Notes: a model not told the origin generated them from the letters alone. A stretch of 64,000 nt of DNA from Rhodocollybia butyracea (GCA_015501585.1 JADNRY010000131.1:1-64000), one strand, 5' to 3'. Positions 11,751 to 22,850 are shown, numbered from the stretch's first letter. Numbers and translations: made by a program.

Positions 11751-12245
11751 TCACCAATGGCCGAGTATTGCTAAAGAAAAAGAAACCCACCTACTTTTGA
11801 ATTTGCACCCGTCATGAGGAGCCTCGAAAAAATATTGTGTTTTGCCTTTGACCTTGTGGCACACAACTATCATTGTACAATCCGCGTCATCGAGAAATGG
11901 ATTCTGGATATCTGGGCAGACCGGCGCCTGGTATCCTGGAGTCATAGGCCAAACCATAGGATCTTCGGTCATACTACCGCCATCACAGGCAACAAGTAAA
12001 GGACTATTAGGAAAAGGAAAATTAAACAAAAGAAAGCTCTTAAGTGGCGATAGTACGTACGGGTCCCACTTCTTCAAGGCGCCATCCACATAAGTGAGGA
12101 TATTTCCACTCTTGCGATGACGCGGGAAATCCTTGCGGAGTTGCCGTAAATTTTCTGGATCATGTTGGGCAACAGACAAACTCCTTGTCATTGGACGACG
12201 AGACTGGTAGCGGGCAGTACTGGAGACAGAACGGGATTTGAACAT
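11751..12245 (-). CDS. Hypothetical protein, at least 2 exons
   Basis: ATG at 12245 gives MFKSRSVSSTARYQSRRPMT, an Arg/Ser-rich start that could be a mitochondrial-type presequence (inference). A 57-nt intron (donor in the GTACGTAC string near 12060, acceptor CTAATAG) joins LKKWDP to PLLVACDGGSMTEDP in frame. Without it the frame also stays open, giving VLSPLKSFLLFNF. The rest contains MVWPMTPGYQAPVCPDIQNPF and DDADCTMIVVCHKVKGKTQYF. The frame stops at 11751. A GTAGGT donor near 11790 could instead extend the gene to about 11637. No family recognised. Confidence 0.5.
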   Translation of the reverse strand: MFKSRSVSSTARYQSRRPMTRSLSVAQHDPENLRQLRKDFPRHRKSGNILTYVDGALKKWDPYVLSPLKSFLLFNFPFPNSPLLVACDGGSMTEDPMVWPMTPGYQAPVCPDIQNPFLDDADCTMIVVCHKVKGKTQYFFEAPHDGCKFKSRWVSFSLAILGHW

Positions 12246-12275
12246 TGTCCAAGAGTGAGTTTGGGGTTTGACCAA

Positions 12276-13181
12276 CCAGCTCCATAACAGTTAGTTTATA
12301 ACGACGGCAGCTCCGTCAGAGGATGCAACGCTGGTCCGTTCGATTGACCACTTCCCGCCTTCTCTTTGAGACTTTCAACTCACAAGGCTTCATGCATCAT
12401 GAGTTCCTTTGTACAACTGTCTAAGGCGTTATGATTAAGATTAACTTGATGTTTCTCTGTTCAATTCAAAGCTTTCATTCACGACCTCGTTGCTCTCAAC
12501 CACTACTTACGCGCTATGGGAATAATATTGAATGCCAAGCTTCTGTAACCGCCCTGATGGATAAAGAGCTTTGAAAACCACGAGCTTGTCCAAATGGGGA
12601 AGATATTAGCCTGTCTATAACAAAAGAAATAGTAATACTCTGATTTTACTTTGAGCTCGTAGACTTCACCGACTTCGAGAGCAAAAACTATCGACTAGTA
12701 TGGGCTAAAAGATTGGCTCCCCACGCTTATCAGCGGTCTTCCAGAGGCCCCAGAAGGTAACGCACAATACCGATTCTCGCTTTGTTTGGAGCAAAGGAAG
12801 AGGGTCCCCAGATCGATGATCCCAGGTTCCCTTTGTTCTGGACTGCACTGGGGACATTTCCTATCAGGTCATCATGTCGTCTCGATGGGAGCTTGAAAGT
12901 CCTTTGTTGTTTACAAAGCAAAGGACAGCAATCAAAAATCAAGAAACTCGAGCCCACAAACGGATCTTGAAGCCAGAAGTAAAGGCCCTTTGTTACCGTT
13001 GCGATATCATAACAATCGCTTTGGCCGAGGCATAAAGGCTCTTGGCTACGTACTCCAAATTGGGATCTACGTGATGGCTGGTATAAAAGATTCCGAATCG
13101 ACCTCGCAGATTTCACCGACCTGTAGAACAAGCTTGCAAATTTGTCTCTCGTTTTCAGGAAATTCCTACTTTCACTAAATC
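12276..13181. other. Intergenic; no supported gene
   Basis: A minus frame of 133 codons (12730-13131) has no domain, and the region just upstream of 13182 should be promoter. A TATAAAAGA string at 13082 lies about 100 bp upstream of the ATG at 13182 and could be its TATA box. Confidence 0.4.
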
Positions 13182-14087
13182 ATGCAGCGTCAAGATGCTG
13201 CAAACGCACACTCCGGAGAGTACAGCACTCCTGCAGAGCAGTCTCATTCTATGTCAACTATCGCTCATTATATGGCTCAGCCTTCTGGAAAGCATCTTCT
13301 AACGACAAAAAACCGGTAAGATTAGGATTAGGAGTACTCGACCCATTCAGCACAAGGCTGAACGTGGTACGTTTGCAAATCCTTTGTGTTCTCTCCACCT
13401 CATACGACCCATTTTTTTAGCTGCTGGAGGCAAAACATATCATACCTATGGTAGGTCTTTGCTCATTTTTCAGCTTGAACCTGTTCATCTCTTTTGCAGT
13501 GGACGGTTTACCGGACCCTTACTCCCCGCGGTCTGCATTGGCCTTGCCGGATTTGAATCATACTTATCATCATATTTCATTCCCTCATGAACCTCATACA
13601 GCTGTTTCTCCTGTCACTTCACGTGCAGTGTATTTCAAGCCTGACACCCTCGGGTATGGAAACCGCAAGGGCTCCCCTACAATCTATGGGCAATCTCTCA
13701 CTGATCCATGCTCAGCTGGGCACCAGGCTCACGGTGAGCATTTCTCTACTCCTTTTCTCTCTAGGTCCACTCAAGGTATCAATGACAGGCCATTCTTCGT
13801 TATCAGTTATGACTTGTAAGTCTTTGGCTCAAAGGCGTTCGATGGGTCTCAAAGTCGACTCTTTCACAGCTTACTCTCCGCAATACTCCTCTGTATACTA
13901 TGAATCCGATGCAGACGATGGCTTGTCGGACGAAGATATGCCCGGGCTTTTTTCAGCTTCTACAAGGCGTCGTTGTTCAAAGATCCTCTCGTCAGATACG
14001 GCGCGAAATTATCTGCCTTCATATTTTGGACAAGGCATTATTGATGATGGAGCAGAGGCAGATGAGGAGAGCGACGGTGGAGAATAG
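13182..14087 (+). CDS. Hypothetical protein sharing its 5' end with the gene at 8080; exon structure partly uncertain
   Basis: ATG at 13182 (MQRQDAANAHSGEYSTPAEQ). The sequence around this start, CTTTCA(T/C)TAAATCATGCA, is nearly the same as at 8080. Exon 1 ends at a GTAAGA donor at 13316. Later segments join cleanly: AAGGKTYHTY, then a 49-nt intron, VDGLPDPYSPRSALALPDLN up to HQAHG, then a short GTGAGC...CTCTAG intron, PLKVSMTGHSSLSVM to a highly acidic end (YESDADDGLSDEDMPG, DDGAEADEESDGGE) with stop 14085-14087. The join between exon 1 and the segment at 13421 does not keep phase with any obvious intron, so a frameshift or an unseen exon is likely there. The product looks disordered and acidic. 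Function unknown. Confidence 0.5.
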
Positions 14088-14232
14088 TTAGTTAGACTAC
14101 TTACGGATAGCCTAGCAAGCTGTTGGCCGAGAGAGGGAAGCGGATGAAAGGGTAGATGAATCAGTCTCCCACACACAGTACGGATAACAACTTAGTTGGT
14201 TCGAAAGGAAAACGGACCTTTTAGTCACCACG

Positions 14233-14445
14233 TCAGTAGTGAAGGTCAAAGCTGACTGTGTGCATTAATCTTCTGGCAAACATTACGTCGGATTCGTTAT
14301 AGTACTTGACGTTGAGCGGCTGAGCCCGCCTCTTTATCAGAGCGTGCCTTTTTGCTTTTTTTAAATGAGCACTGAGGTCCTCGTTAAATTCAAGAGTCTC
14401 CGTGTTGCTCTCCGAAGTTTGTTGTCGGCTGCCCATAGCGTCTAT
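14233..14445 (-). CDS. Possible small hypothetical protein
   Basis: An open minus frame contains MGSRQQTSESNTETLEFNED and continues LSAHLKKAKRHALIKRRAQP to a stop at 14233. Composition is protein-like (charged, helical) but there is no homology, intron or promoter support. The frame continues further upstream without an obvious better start. Low confidence. Confidence 0.2.
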   Translation of the reverse strand: MDAMGSRQQTSESNTETLEFNEDLSAHLKKAKRHALIKRRAQPLNVKYYNESDVMFARRLMHTVSFDLHY

Positions 14446-14809
14446 GTACCGAATAAGGTAGTGATAGGAGAGGGAAAAGCTCGGTGGGGTCCTGGGTGAG
14501 CTAAAGGGGGCATGTTTTGCGTGGTTCATCGCAACAATGGAAACTACACAAGTATGCGGCAGGCCGACCAGACATCGGACGGATGAAAGGGTTTCAGGAG
14601 AGATTGGCGAGGGGGATGGTACGAGAGTCAACAAGAATGGTAGGAGTGTCAACAATCGGAGGCGAACACCCCAGTTCTGTTCCATGTCGATAGTCAGTTT
14701 CGGACTGTCTGAAGTAATAACCACCGGAAGATGAGGAATAGTTTGGCAAGTCGTCGTCGGGAGTGAGACAATGAAGATAGCTTGACCAATTGGTAGTTTT
14801 CTTTAAACA

Positions 14810-15335
14810 CGGCCTACCATCCGACATCACATCAGATAGAGGACCCTTTTGATTTCCCAGTTCTGGAAGGAACTCACTCGAATCTTGCACATCGAACCCA
14901 TACCTTCGACAGCTATTCACCCATAGACGAAAGGTCAGACGGAACGAGTAAACTGGTACTGGAATACTATCTACGGATCTCCTGCGCCTACGATCAAGAT
15001 CATTGGAACAATAGGCATACGCAACTCCGACCAACCTCTTCCTTGTCGGCACTTCGCATGGGGGAATTCAACTACGCCTAGAGGAACCTTTTCCACCTCG
15101 TACTTTATCTATTTCTAATCTCTTACCGGAGGGATACAACTCCAACAAACACTGTAATGACGGTTCCAACTCCGTCTCCTTTTCTTTTTCTATGTTCTCA
15201 GTTCTCTATTTACACAAAACACGAACTCACGACTTTCTAATATACAGACTTTCTACTACGGAAACAACAATACAACAAAGCAATTAGATACAGGTACAGT
15301 AACAAATATTCTCCTTTCATCCTGTTGCGACGACT
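14810..15335 (+). mobile_element. Ty3/gypsy remnant: integrase core fragment joined to 3'-terminal region
   Basis: The plus strand reads QFWKELTRILHIEPIPSTAI, HP, stop, TKGQTERVN, then (shifted) LEYYLRISCAYDQDHW. This is the integrase core segment with the A-HP-TDGQTERVNQ-LE-YLR motif. The rest of pol including the chromodomain is deleted. From about 15040 the sequence matches the 3'-terminal region seen at 9936-10290. In-frame stops show decay. Confidence 0.85.
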
Positions 15336-15613
15336 CACAAAGTACCACCTGTGGAACTGGCTTCGCTAGAAGGAAGAAACAATGGATTTCGGGGATTGGG
15401 TACAAATGACGGGGACACGACATCACGAGTCACTTCAGTAGCAGTCGATACCAGCTCCGTTGACACCTCCGATACCGTAACACTCGCGTTATCCACAGCG
15501 GGTGTGGTCAGCATGCGACTGGATCGGTCGTCTTCACCGTCAGCTTCTTCATTTCGGTCGTTGCTTCTCCTGTATCCCGTATTCCTTTCGCGTATTCCCC
15601 TCTCTTGTAACAC
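15335..15613 (-). pseudogene. C-terminal fragment of the Cys-rich/coiled-coil family
   Basis: About 92 codons end in SPSFVPNPRNPLFLPSSEAS and a stop at 15335. They are preceded by a Ser/Thr/Val-rich acidic region (DNASVTVSEVSTELVSTATE). The VPNP-NPL tail is shared with 10285-10430 and with the gene at 25055-27603. No upstream coiled coil follows to the right. It converges on the Ty3/gypsy remnant at 14810-15335. Confidence 0.6.
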
Positions 15614-15639
15614 ACTTTATATAGTGTCTACACTCTGAA

Positions 15640-16049
15640 CTGATTTCTTTGTCAATCTGCATGGTACTGTGCTCAATACTAAACATGACCATGGCATGGG
15701 CGATATTTCATTCACACTCGGATACCGAATTGCAGGCGTGTCATTTTGTCCTATCTTTTGATAAACATGGGCTGACCAATTCAAACATACGACTGTTAGA
15801 TACAAACACGAAGCAAGAAATACATCCGAGATAACCGCTACGCAACGAGACATGTGCTGAGAAGGTTTCAGTCAGCATGAGCGGTTGAAAATGAATGTGG
15901 AGCGTACATTTAGCTACCAGCCTACATAGAAACTACACAAAACGCCTTGCTATGTTCAGATCGGAAGTGACCATTAGCTTGGGCTCATACCCCAAATCCT
16001 CCCATTCAGTGAAACGACTAAGAGAGTCCTCTCTAGAAGACCTTGATTA
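15640..16049. other. No supported gene
   Basis: Only small frames (about 60-78 codons) with no domain; probably intergenic between the transposon remnant and the minus-strand gene ending at 16050. Confidence 0.4.
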
Positions 16050-16742
16050 TTAGGAAACATTTAGATGAGAAAAAAGCACGAACTCATTCGCAGAAATCAC
16101 AGTGGTACTGGTTGTGGCTACAGCGTAGTAGGTCTGGTTGCAGCGACCTCCGTTCGCGTAGTAAGCCTTGGCGATTTGCATGCGGCTATGAGGGTCATCA
16201 CGGTCACGGTTGCACTTGAGCTCGCGGGCCTGCACCATTAGGCCAGTCGACCTCTCTGTGAGTATCCCTATCACCTGCTCTTCATCAAGAGGCGAAGTAC
16301 TTCGTTCTGAACTTTCCGATTTGCCTGTTCGGCCGTCGCTCCAGGAGCTCTGTTCGCAGTATTTAGACCATTCACAGATAAGTTTTTCCGCTGAGTCGAA
16401 CGGTTGGATTTCGGCGTTCGGGTAATCTTTGGCAGCTTCGTCGGCGTCCTCGCTAATGAGAGGGTTCGTCAAACACGATATCATTGATAGATACACGATC
16501 GCATACAGTTCCAAATAGACGCCTTCGACGCCGCGTCCAGCGTAAGTTAAGAGATACCAAGGCAGAACGTCGCTGTGTTCGGAGAGACGCTCCTGTGCAA
16601 GCAGTTCGTGGCCCGGTACGCGATAAAGATGTATAGATGGTGTAGACATTTGTGTATGATGTGTACGAATACTTCTGTAGATAGCTAAAAATGAATTTAG
16701 CAAAGTACACAGAGCAAGATGCGAAGCCATGAACCATCCCAT
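16050..16742 (-). CDS. Hypothetical protein with N-terminal hydrophobic segment
   Basis: A single open frame of about 230 codons. The ATG at 16742 gives MGWFMASHLALCTLLNSFLA, which could be a signal peptide or anchor. A start at MSTPSIHLYRVPGHELLAQE (16649) would drop it. Central features are DVLPWYLLTYAGRGVEGVYL and a short hydrophobic run (AIVYLSMISCLTNPLI), then an acidic stretch and CEWSKYCEQSSW. The C-terminal half is polar with three Cys. No family recognised. It is divergent from the gene at 17398, with about 650 bp between them. Confidence 0.45.
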   Translation of the reverse strand: MGWFMASHLALCTLLNSFLAIYRSIRTHHTQMSTPSIHLYRVPGHELLAQERLSEHSDVLPWYLLTYAGRGVEGVYLELYAIVYLSMISCLTNPLISEDADEAAKDYPNAEIQPFDSAEKLICEWSKYCEQSSWSDGRTGKSESSERSTSPLDEEQVIGILTERSTGLMVQARELKCNRDRDDPHSRMQIAKAYYANGGRCNQTYYAVATTSTTVISANEFVLFSHLNVS

Positions 16743-17397
16743 CCCCAAGGGCGTCCCTTTTCGCCCTCTAGGCGTTGTTAGGTCGGGTTGGTGTCCTTCA
16801 GACCGTCGTCGTCATCTTTCAGAGGTGCATCGTCGTGGTTGAAACACTCGCTGGCGTCGTTATGCAGAGCGAGCACACCTGACTTACCTGACTTGGTGGT
16901 TTGTTGAAAGAATGAAAAGCTTCCCACGAGCGCCGACCTGGCATCAAACGGCACGTCAAGTCCTTGATTGTAAGCGGGACGCTAAAGCCGGCCCCGTTTT
17001 TGCCGGGTCTTGATTAGAAAAAGGCATAGAAAAGCGAGGCGGCTGCTTCTCGTCTAGCACTTCCTACCTATTTCTCTGCTCGTTTCTCGCTTCTTAAATT
17101 TATAACTTTGTCTACACTACGGGCCCCAGATTGACTGCGGGAATCTTTTCGTCCTGAGTCAGTGAACTTTGCGGGGCCATTGTGGAGAAAGGCTTTGTAC
17201 TACGCGTAACTCGACAACACGATAGGAGGATCTGGATTGTCACTAGAAATAAGCCGAACTGGTCGTCGTAGAGCTCGTAACTCTGGTTGAATATAGCCAA
17301 CTCACGAACTGATATGTCCTCGGTATCTTAATGCTCTGCCGTGAATTAGCTATACTGACTGTGGACGCAGTGGACTCTTTAACCTTGTTTGTTCAAG

Positions 17398-18184
17398 ATG
17401 CTCGCTCATCGGGAAGAGGACTACAACTTTTCAGTTCGAAAGTATATGGCGCAGTCTATTTGTATGTTTCTTCCTTTGCTTAAAGACAGTTTTTGCTACA
17501 GCTTACGAGTCATGATGCTGGCGTAGGATAATAGCTGTCAACGAATGTACCATGAATACGCTTTCGTCTATATCCTCCCCATCTTCATCCATCTTCTCAT
17601 GGGCACTCACCCCTTTTTATTCTCGTCCATCGATCACTCGCGAAGTCATACGCGAAGCATTTGTCGACTCAATGATAACGCTCGCCGGACTTGTCGAAAA
17701 CCTTATTCTCCTTGCTGAGGTTGAGCTTATGAACATTGACAGGCTGGAGGAACACCTCTCCCTTCTCCACGTATTGACAGTCCAAGAAGACACAGCGATC
17801 TCATCAGCGAAAACTGAGTTGCTCAGATATATCTGGACCTTGTTTGGTGGGAACAGGCGAATGCTGAAGGGGTATGATAAAAACCTAGAGCTACTTCACG
17901 GTATAGGGGGAGTACGGAGGCAAGCTTGGGCGCACGTCACCTTGACGTTACGTCTCCTAAAGCAACTTCGTGGCGACATGGAAGTTATGCAGAAAACTTT
18001 GTCAAGCCCCAAACTTCCAGGTGTACCGATCTCGATTGAGGCGCATATAAGGAGTATCGAGCTGGGCGTAGAGAGGTTGAAAGATTCTAGAGCTATCGCT
18101 CGAAAGAAAGATGAAGAGGATGTTAGTAAGAAGATATTTGACCGCGAAGGAACGAAGATTATTTACGTCGGTTCCGTTCCGTAG
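17398..18184 (+). CDS. Hypothetical helical protein, 2 exons
   Basis: ATG at 17398 (MLAHREEDYNFSVRKYMAQS). Exon 1 (17398-17461) and exon 2 (17535-18184) join in phase through a 73-nt intron ending GATAATAG; an earlier acceptor would meet a stop. About 237 residues. The body is strongly helical with leucine heptads (LAGLVENLILLAEVELMNID, LEEHLSLLHVLTVQEDTAIS, LTLRLLKQLRGDMEVMQKTL). It ends in a charged segment (RKKDEEDVSKKIFDREG) and IIYVGSVP. There is no signal peptide after the short Ser-rich start. Proteins of this look are common orphan families in agarics (inference). Function unknown. Confidence 0.65.
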
Positions 18185-18189
18185 AAGAT

Positions 18190-19051
18190 AACTGACTGAA
18201 ATTTTATGTCTCAATTTCGGGTCCGCTATCGTACGGTATCTCAATGGGGCGCTATATTTTGGCTTATATTTTGGCTTAGGCTGGACACATTACTGATCAG
18301 TTCCTGCACGCGCCTCCCGCTCCAACATACCTCCTGCGGCTCTTGCTGTTAGTATGCGCGTGCGCCTCCTGGCCATTGTCCTTCCCTACTCAAAACCTTA
18401 CGTAAAAGACCAGCTCATTCGAGTCAAACAAGAAGAACCCTCTAGACATATCTATCACGCAAGTCTCAGAATAATTCTGCAACCCTTCTCGCGGCGACCG
18501 AGGAACCTATCCTAAAAGACTTTCGTCATTGAGCCTTCACCACCATTGGCCGCCGCACGATACTAAAACCCAGCAAGGACCGAACCGCCCGCCTATCTCC
18601 CACCCGCGCTGTTCTTACGATTCCGCTCCTCTATTCGACTATCATCCATCGGGTCACCATCACAACTTCTATCCAGCCCTTTCGTCCATTAGCTCTCTTG
18701 TTCCGCCTAGAGGTTTGCCCTTAACCGATCCTACCTTACCTTATCTCGGTTTCTTTACTCAGTTTCTTCACTCCGCACCTTTCTACCGTCAGCAATCTAT
18801 CTCTTTTCGAGATCCACTATGTGATTACTGGTTGCACTCTGTGGGTTTTACACTTTACTCTTAAGCTTACTCTACGGGCTCAATATTCTGGTTCCGAACA
18901 CGTCCAACGTTTCCACGTCGTCATTCCGAGTACACTACCGCCGGATCTTATCTGATCAACTTTGGAAAAAGCAGGTCAAATTATTAGAACGTTAAAGTTC
19001 GGTGCAGCATTCACCCCCTTTTCCTAGGGGCCCTTTTGTAACCCTTCTTCT
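18190..19051. other. No supported gene
   Basis: Pyrimidine-rich plus strand with one 111-codon frame (18529-18864) lacking an ATG start and any domain. GCGCTATATTTTGGCTTATATTTTGG near 18250-18280 contains a short direct repeat. Likely intergenic. Confidence 0.4.
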
Positions 19052-19977
19052 TCATGCTCTGATGAAGTATCCAGCGGGCTCAAGCCCTGAAGTGCCATCC
19101 AAGGACAAAGCCATCCGCTTACCATTGATGATTTGGACATCACCGTATTCGATAATTTGCCACTCCTGCAAACCCTCCTTCCAAATCCATACGGTGATGC
19201 ATTGAGATAACTTAGGCGGAAGACCCACTACCTCCGGGGATCTGCGCGCTCGAATGTCTGCCTCGATGTCGGGGTTGACAAGTACAAACAACGTGTTATT
19301 ATCGATGTGACCAGGACGATCAGGTGGCGGAGTATCCCAGTGTTCGGTACTGCGGTGCGTGAACCACTCGGTCCAGACGGGCTGTCGAGAGACTTTGCGG
19401 CAACCATACTCAGCGTAGGCAGGATTGACACTGGGTGGTTTATGTTGCAGCATCCTCGTGGGTCTAACACTTGTAAGAAATCAATTTACAAACCAAATTC
19501 AGATGTAGGTACCTGATAATATGGGAGCTGGGACCGTCCGAATCATCAGTCTCCATCGACTTTGCAGTTCTGGAAGATTATGAGTGGTTTCCTGTGAAAG
19601 AAGATATTTCGGCATACCCGACCATCGCGAACGACTCCCTAGAAGATTCTTGGGCCTTACCTTTTCCCTTGTCGAAGATGGGAAGAGTGTCTTCAGGATG
19701 ACCCGTAAACGCACCAGAGAGTTCCGAGCCGTACGAATTGATATCCGCGCACTTAACTTCTGACAGAATGGGTACCCAAGATTCGAGCTTTGGCGAAAAG
19801 GTCTGTTGCGAGGAGGGCAATGGGTGTCTGAGAATGTCTCTAAATGGAGCAGATCAGCGATGAAAATGAGTTTATCAGAGCAGCTTACTGAAATTCTTGC
19901 TCAGACACGAGTGAGGGAAACGCTATAACGGTAGTTCCGACAGCATTGAGAGGGACATCATATGTAAAAGTAGGCAT
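19052..19977 (-). CDS. Hypothetical protein, 4 exons
   Basis: ATG at 19977 (MPTFTYDVPLNAVGTTVIAF). Exons 19977-19889, 19839-19618, 19569-19513 and 19469-19052 join with phase 2 at every junction. The introns are 49, 48 and 43 nt, and the product is about 261 residues. The C-terminal exon is the best preserved: WTEWFTHRSTEHWDTPPPDR, HIDNNTLFVLVNPDIEADIR, SQCITVWIWKEGLQEWQIIE, ending SGLEPAGYFIRA. The middle contains an acidic METDDSDGPSS stretch. No known domain and no signal peptide. A TATATATA string lies about 30 bp upstream of the ATG. The model is well supported by phase-consistent splicing, but its function is unknown. Confidence 0.65.
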
Positions 19978-20006
19978 GATTAATTTGCTCCCAAGCCCAG
20001 CGGGCT

Positions 20007-20014
20007 TATATATA
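20007..20014 (-). promoter_or_regulatory. Candidate TATA box of the 19052-19977 gene
   Basis: TATATATA, about 30 bp upstream of the ATG on the minus strand. It is close to the start codon, so the 5' UTR would be very short. Confidence 0.35.
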
Positions 20015-20019
20015 CACAT

Positions 20020-20792
20020 CAACTTTAGTGAGCAAAGGCTCTTTCGACACTCAAGAGCCAGCGCCACAAACGCATTTCGTTTCTTTCACCCGACGCGGAG
20101 TAGACTACAAGACCTAGATCACCCGATCCTTTCATTCGGAGTCTAGCTGTTCTGATTCAGCAGGCAGATGAAAGATTGTATTTGCTGGCGGGAAAAGGTT
20201 CTTTGTGCAAGAGCCACAAACGTATCTAATTTGCCTAGAATTAGCTTTCGAAGAAAAGGTTTAAGACCACGAGGGCCACAATGATAAATTAACTATCAGA
20301 GCCTTTGAATCCAACTCCAGACTTGACCGACGATTCTAAAGGAACAGGTTTGAGCTTTGTCCGCATTAGTATTGAGGTATTGAGGATCACTAGTTCTTCC
20401 CTCAACATCCAAACCCCCGTCTGTGGGTGTCCGCGTCTGGACCCTTGAATGTCCAACACTTCAGGCGAGTTCAGGCGTCACCGCCTTTTCGTTGAAAGGT
20501 CGGCGAATACCGGACTTTTCTTTTGATTAGCGAGAAAATATATGGTTTGGTAACACGGTCTTGCGAGTCAAGACTGATGGTCTATTGCTTTGTACATATC
20601 ACAAAGATACCTTTCTTCCTATATAAAGCCCCGCTTACGATTTTGGGTAGTCCGCCGCGCTACGGGAAGGCAGAATGCAAGGGTTCTTTATTGCTATCGC
20701 TGGTATTATCCATAAGATAGGCATTACACCCTTTCATGCTCATTGCTGGTCCAGAATTTCTTTGTTCTACAGGGAACGTATAAATTCTGATC
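20020..20792. other. Intergenic between divergent genes
   Basis: No coding support. A short motif (AAGAGCCA followed by CACAAACG) occurs twice, near 20059 and 20210. Otherwise nothing recognised. Confidence 0.4.
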
Positions 20793-22748
20793 ATGATCAC
20801 AAACTTCATCGACTTCGCCAACTTCGCCGAACACAAGACTGCAAACGAACTTGTAAGGTTCTCTGCTCTTTCTTGGGTGAGCTGAGCTCTCTCTGCCATA
20901 CGGTCCTTTATCCTTACATTTTTAGATCAATGTTCATCATCCCAGCTCGTCTGAAGGCTATCATTCACTCTGGCTCTCCACCGGTGGTAGATGCCAGCCA
21001 GTCCATCCCGCCCGCTATCAGGTGTTTCTTCGCAACATCGAACCTTTCGTTAAACATATTGGTTCTCCAGGGTTTCGAGCTGCATTTGGGCCCGAGTGGA
21101 ATACTTTATGGGAATGGCTAAGAGCTGGGCTCTCAGTCATCCGAGTCTATGAGCACAACGCTATCGTATCCGACACTATCAGGGATAGTGTTATGACATT
21201 GGTGTGGCCAATTCTACGCGTTTTAACTCGTATCCTAGAGGAAAATTCGCATTCCGAGACATCGGACTACACGACAATGATTTTAGAAGCCCGGGAGCTG
21301 AAAGAACTGCTTGCTCTTTGTGTCGTTGTTGCCGCTGTAGAACCTGACCCTCTCACAACGGATAATGACCTCTACCAGCAATGGGTCACGAAGGCTGTCT
21401 CCAAGATGAGTGGAACATTGGAGAATGACTTCGCCGAAGCTCTAGAGGTCGCGTCACGCTCTATCACTGGATTAAGGCTGAATGTCTTGTGGAAAGATTG
21501 CGCGGAAGTGCAGTTTATGCACCACACTCGGGCTTCGATTCCTGGCCACCGGCTATACCTCCTTCTCCGTGTCATCATTCTCCCAGGAAATCGGGTCCAA
21601 TCAAGATTAGATGTCGCCCGATCAACTTGGCCTTACATTTACAAGCTCTGGTGCCTCTTGACCTCAACCAGGTCAAAGGTTATAGGTAGTACGTTGTTTG
21701 GCTCAACAGAAATACACCTGTTATGTGTCTCGGAAATTCTCGTCTGCCATTCCAAATGGATGTTTGGAGGGATTCCTTGGATCACCGCTGCTTTAGATCA
21801 CCACTTCCTCGCGATGATTCCTCAAACCTGCCACCTCCTTCGAACCTGGGGTAGCGTCCATTCCTCCCAGTTTTCGATCTACGTCTGTGCAATTAATGTA
21901 ATTCGTGGCTTGGTGTCAGCTATCTTAGATTTTCGGATTTATCATGCAGTAAGTTACCGCGCTCAGCACAACTTGAGCCACGCGCTGTCGAGAGGGCCAG
22001 GTCTCACTCGCGGAAATTCTTCGGAGGAAGCGCTTCTCAAGGTGTGGGACGCGGCTGTTGATACTTTCTGGAACGCGGAGAGTGTATCTCTCAGGAAAAC
22101 AACTTGGCGGCTTACTCTAGTAACTGCATGCGCTAAGGTAAGCCAGTGCCTTCACTGACTTGCGCGAATTAATATTTTATATGCAAGTGCAATGAAAACG
22201 GTTCGGACAGATCCTCCCATGGCCAGCTCGTAGCACGTCGTTGTTCCCGTTGTCAAGTGGTCGCGTACTGCTCTAAAGCATGCCAAGTTGCCCATTATCG
22301 AGAAGCACATAGGCTGGAATGTAAAGAACTGGGAATTAAACGGAAAGGTGCGTGAGCAGAAATTACGGATTTACATGTGCTCATAGCAGTTTACATAGAA
22401 CATTCCATTTATACTCCTGGTGGTTTGGGTTGTACGATACCCACCCTCGAGAAACACTACCTACGTGAGCTTATCAAAGTCAAAATCACACAGCTAGAAC
22501 CTCAGATTCGCACCTTGGTAAACAACCGCACCGATATGGCTGTTGTAGTTGACTTTTTCACCGGAAGTGCGGACACCCCGAGCCTTTCTACGAAGCAGGA
22601 GATCCTTCGACAGCTGAGTAGTGAAACTCGGAAAGAAGTAGGACGTAGGACTGGAGAGATTCTCTGCTGCGCGCGCATTCCATTGGACTCCAAAACTAGC
22701 ACGCTCATAGTGATTTTCTTGAAGAATCTATTTATTTCTCAATCATAA
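20793..22748 (+). CDS. MYND-type zinc-finger domain protein, 4 exons
   Basis: ATG at 20793 (MITNFIDFANFAEHKTANEL). Exons 20793-20876, 20926-22137, 22188-22347 and 22387-22748 keep phase, giving about 605 residues. The introns are 49, 50 and 39 nt; the last is short and less certain. Residues about 29-432 form a large alpha-helical region (FLRNIEPFVKHIGSPGFRAA, RDSVMTLVWPILRVLTRILE). The exon at 22188 encodes the finger: RRCSRCQVVAYCSKACQVAH followed by YREAHRLEC. This is the CxxC...YCS-xCQ-xHW/Y...H-xxC pattern of MYND domains; Cys before the finger (CAKCNENG) can supply the first ligands. The C-terminus is helical and polar. MYND fingers bind zinc and mediate protein-protein contacts. Large MYND families with such helical N-terminal regions are typical of agarics, mostly with no known role. 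Partner and function unknown. Confidence 0.8.
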
Positions 22749-22850
22749 TGCCTACATTAGTCTCATGTCAGGCGAATCAGACCAGATGTCTTTCCGCCCT
22801 ATGGGAACCGTATGCAGCGGCGTGCGAGATTACCTTTATGGATCCGGATC

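Noticed and set aside
12730..13131. 133-codon minus frame
   Set aside because: No domain, and it lies over the likely promoter of the gene at 13182.
14430..14724. Long minus frame upstream of MGSRQQ
   Set aside because: No proper start, no domain, and it runs into the Ty3/gypsy remnant; only the short C-terminal part was listed, at low confidence.
18529..18864. 111-codon plus frame, His/Pro-rich
   Set aside because: No ATG start, low-complexity composition, no splice or domain support.
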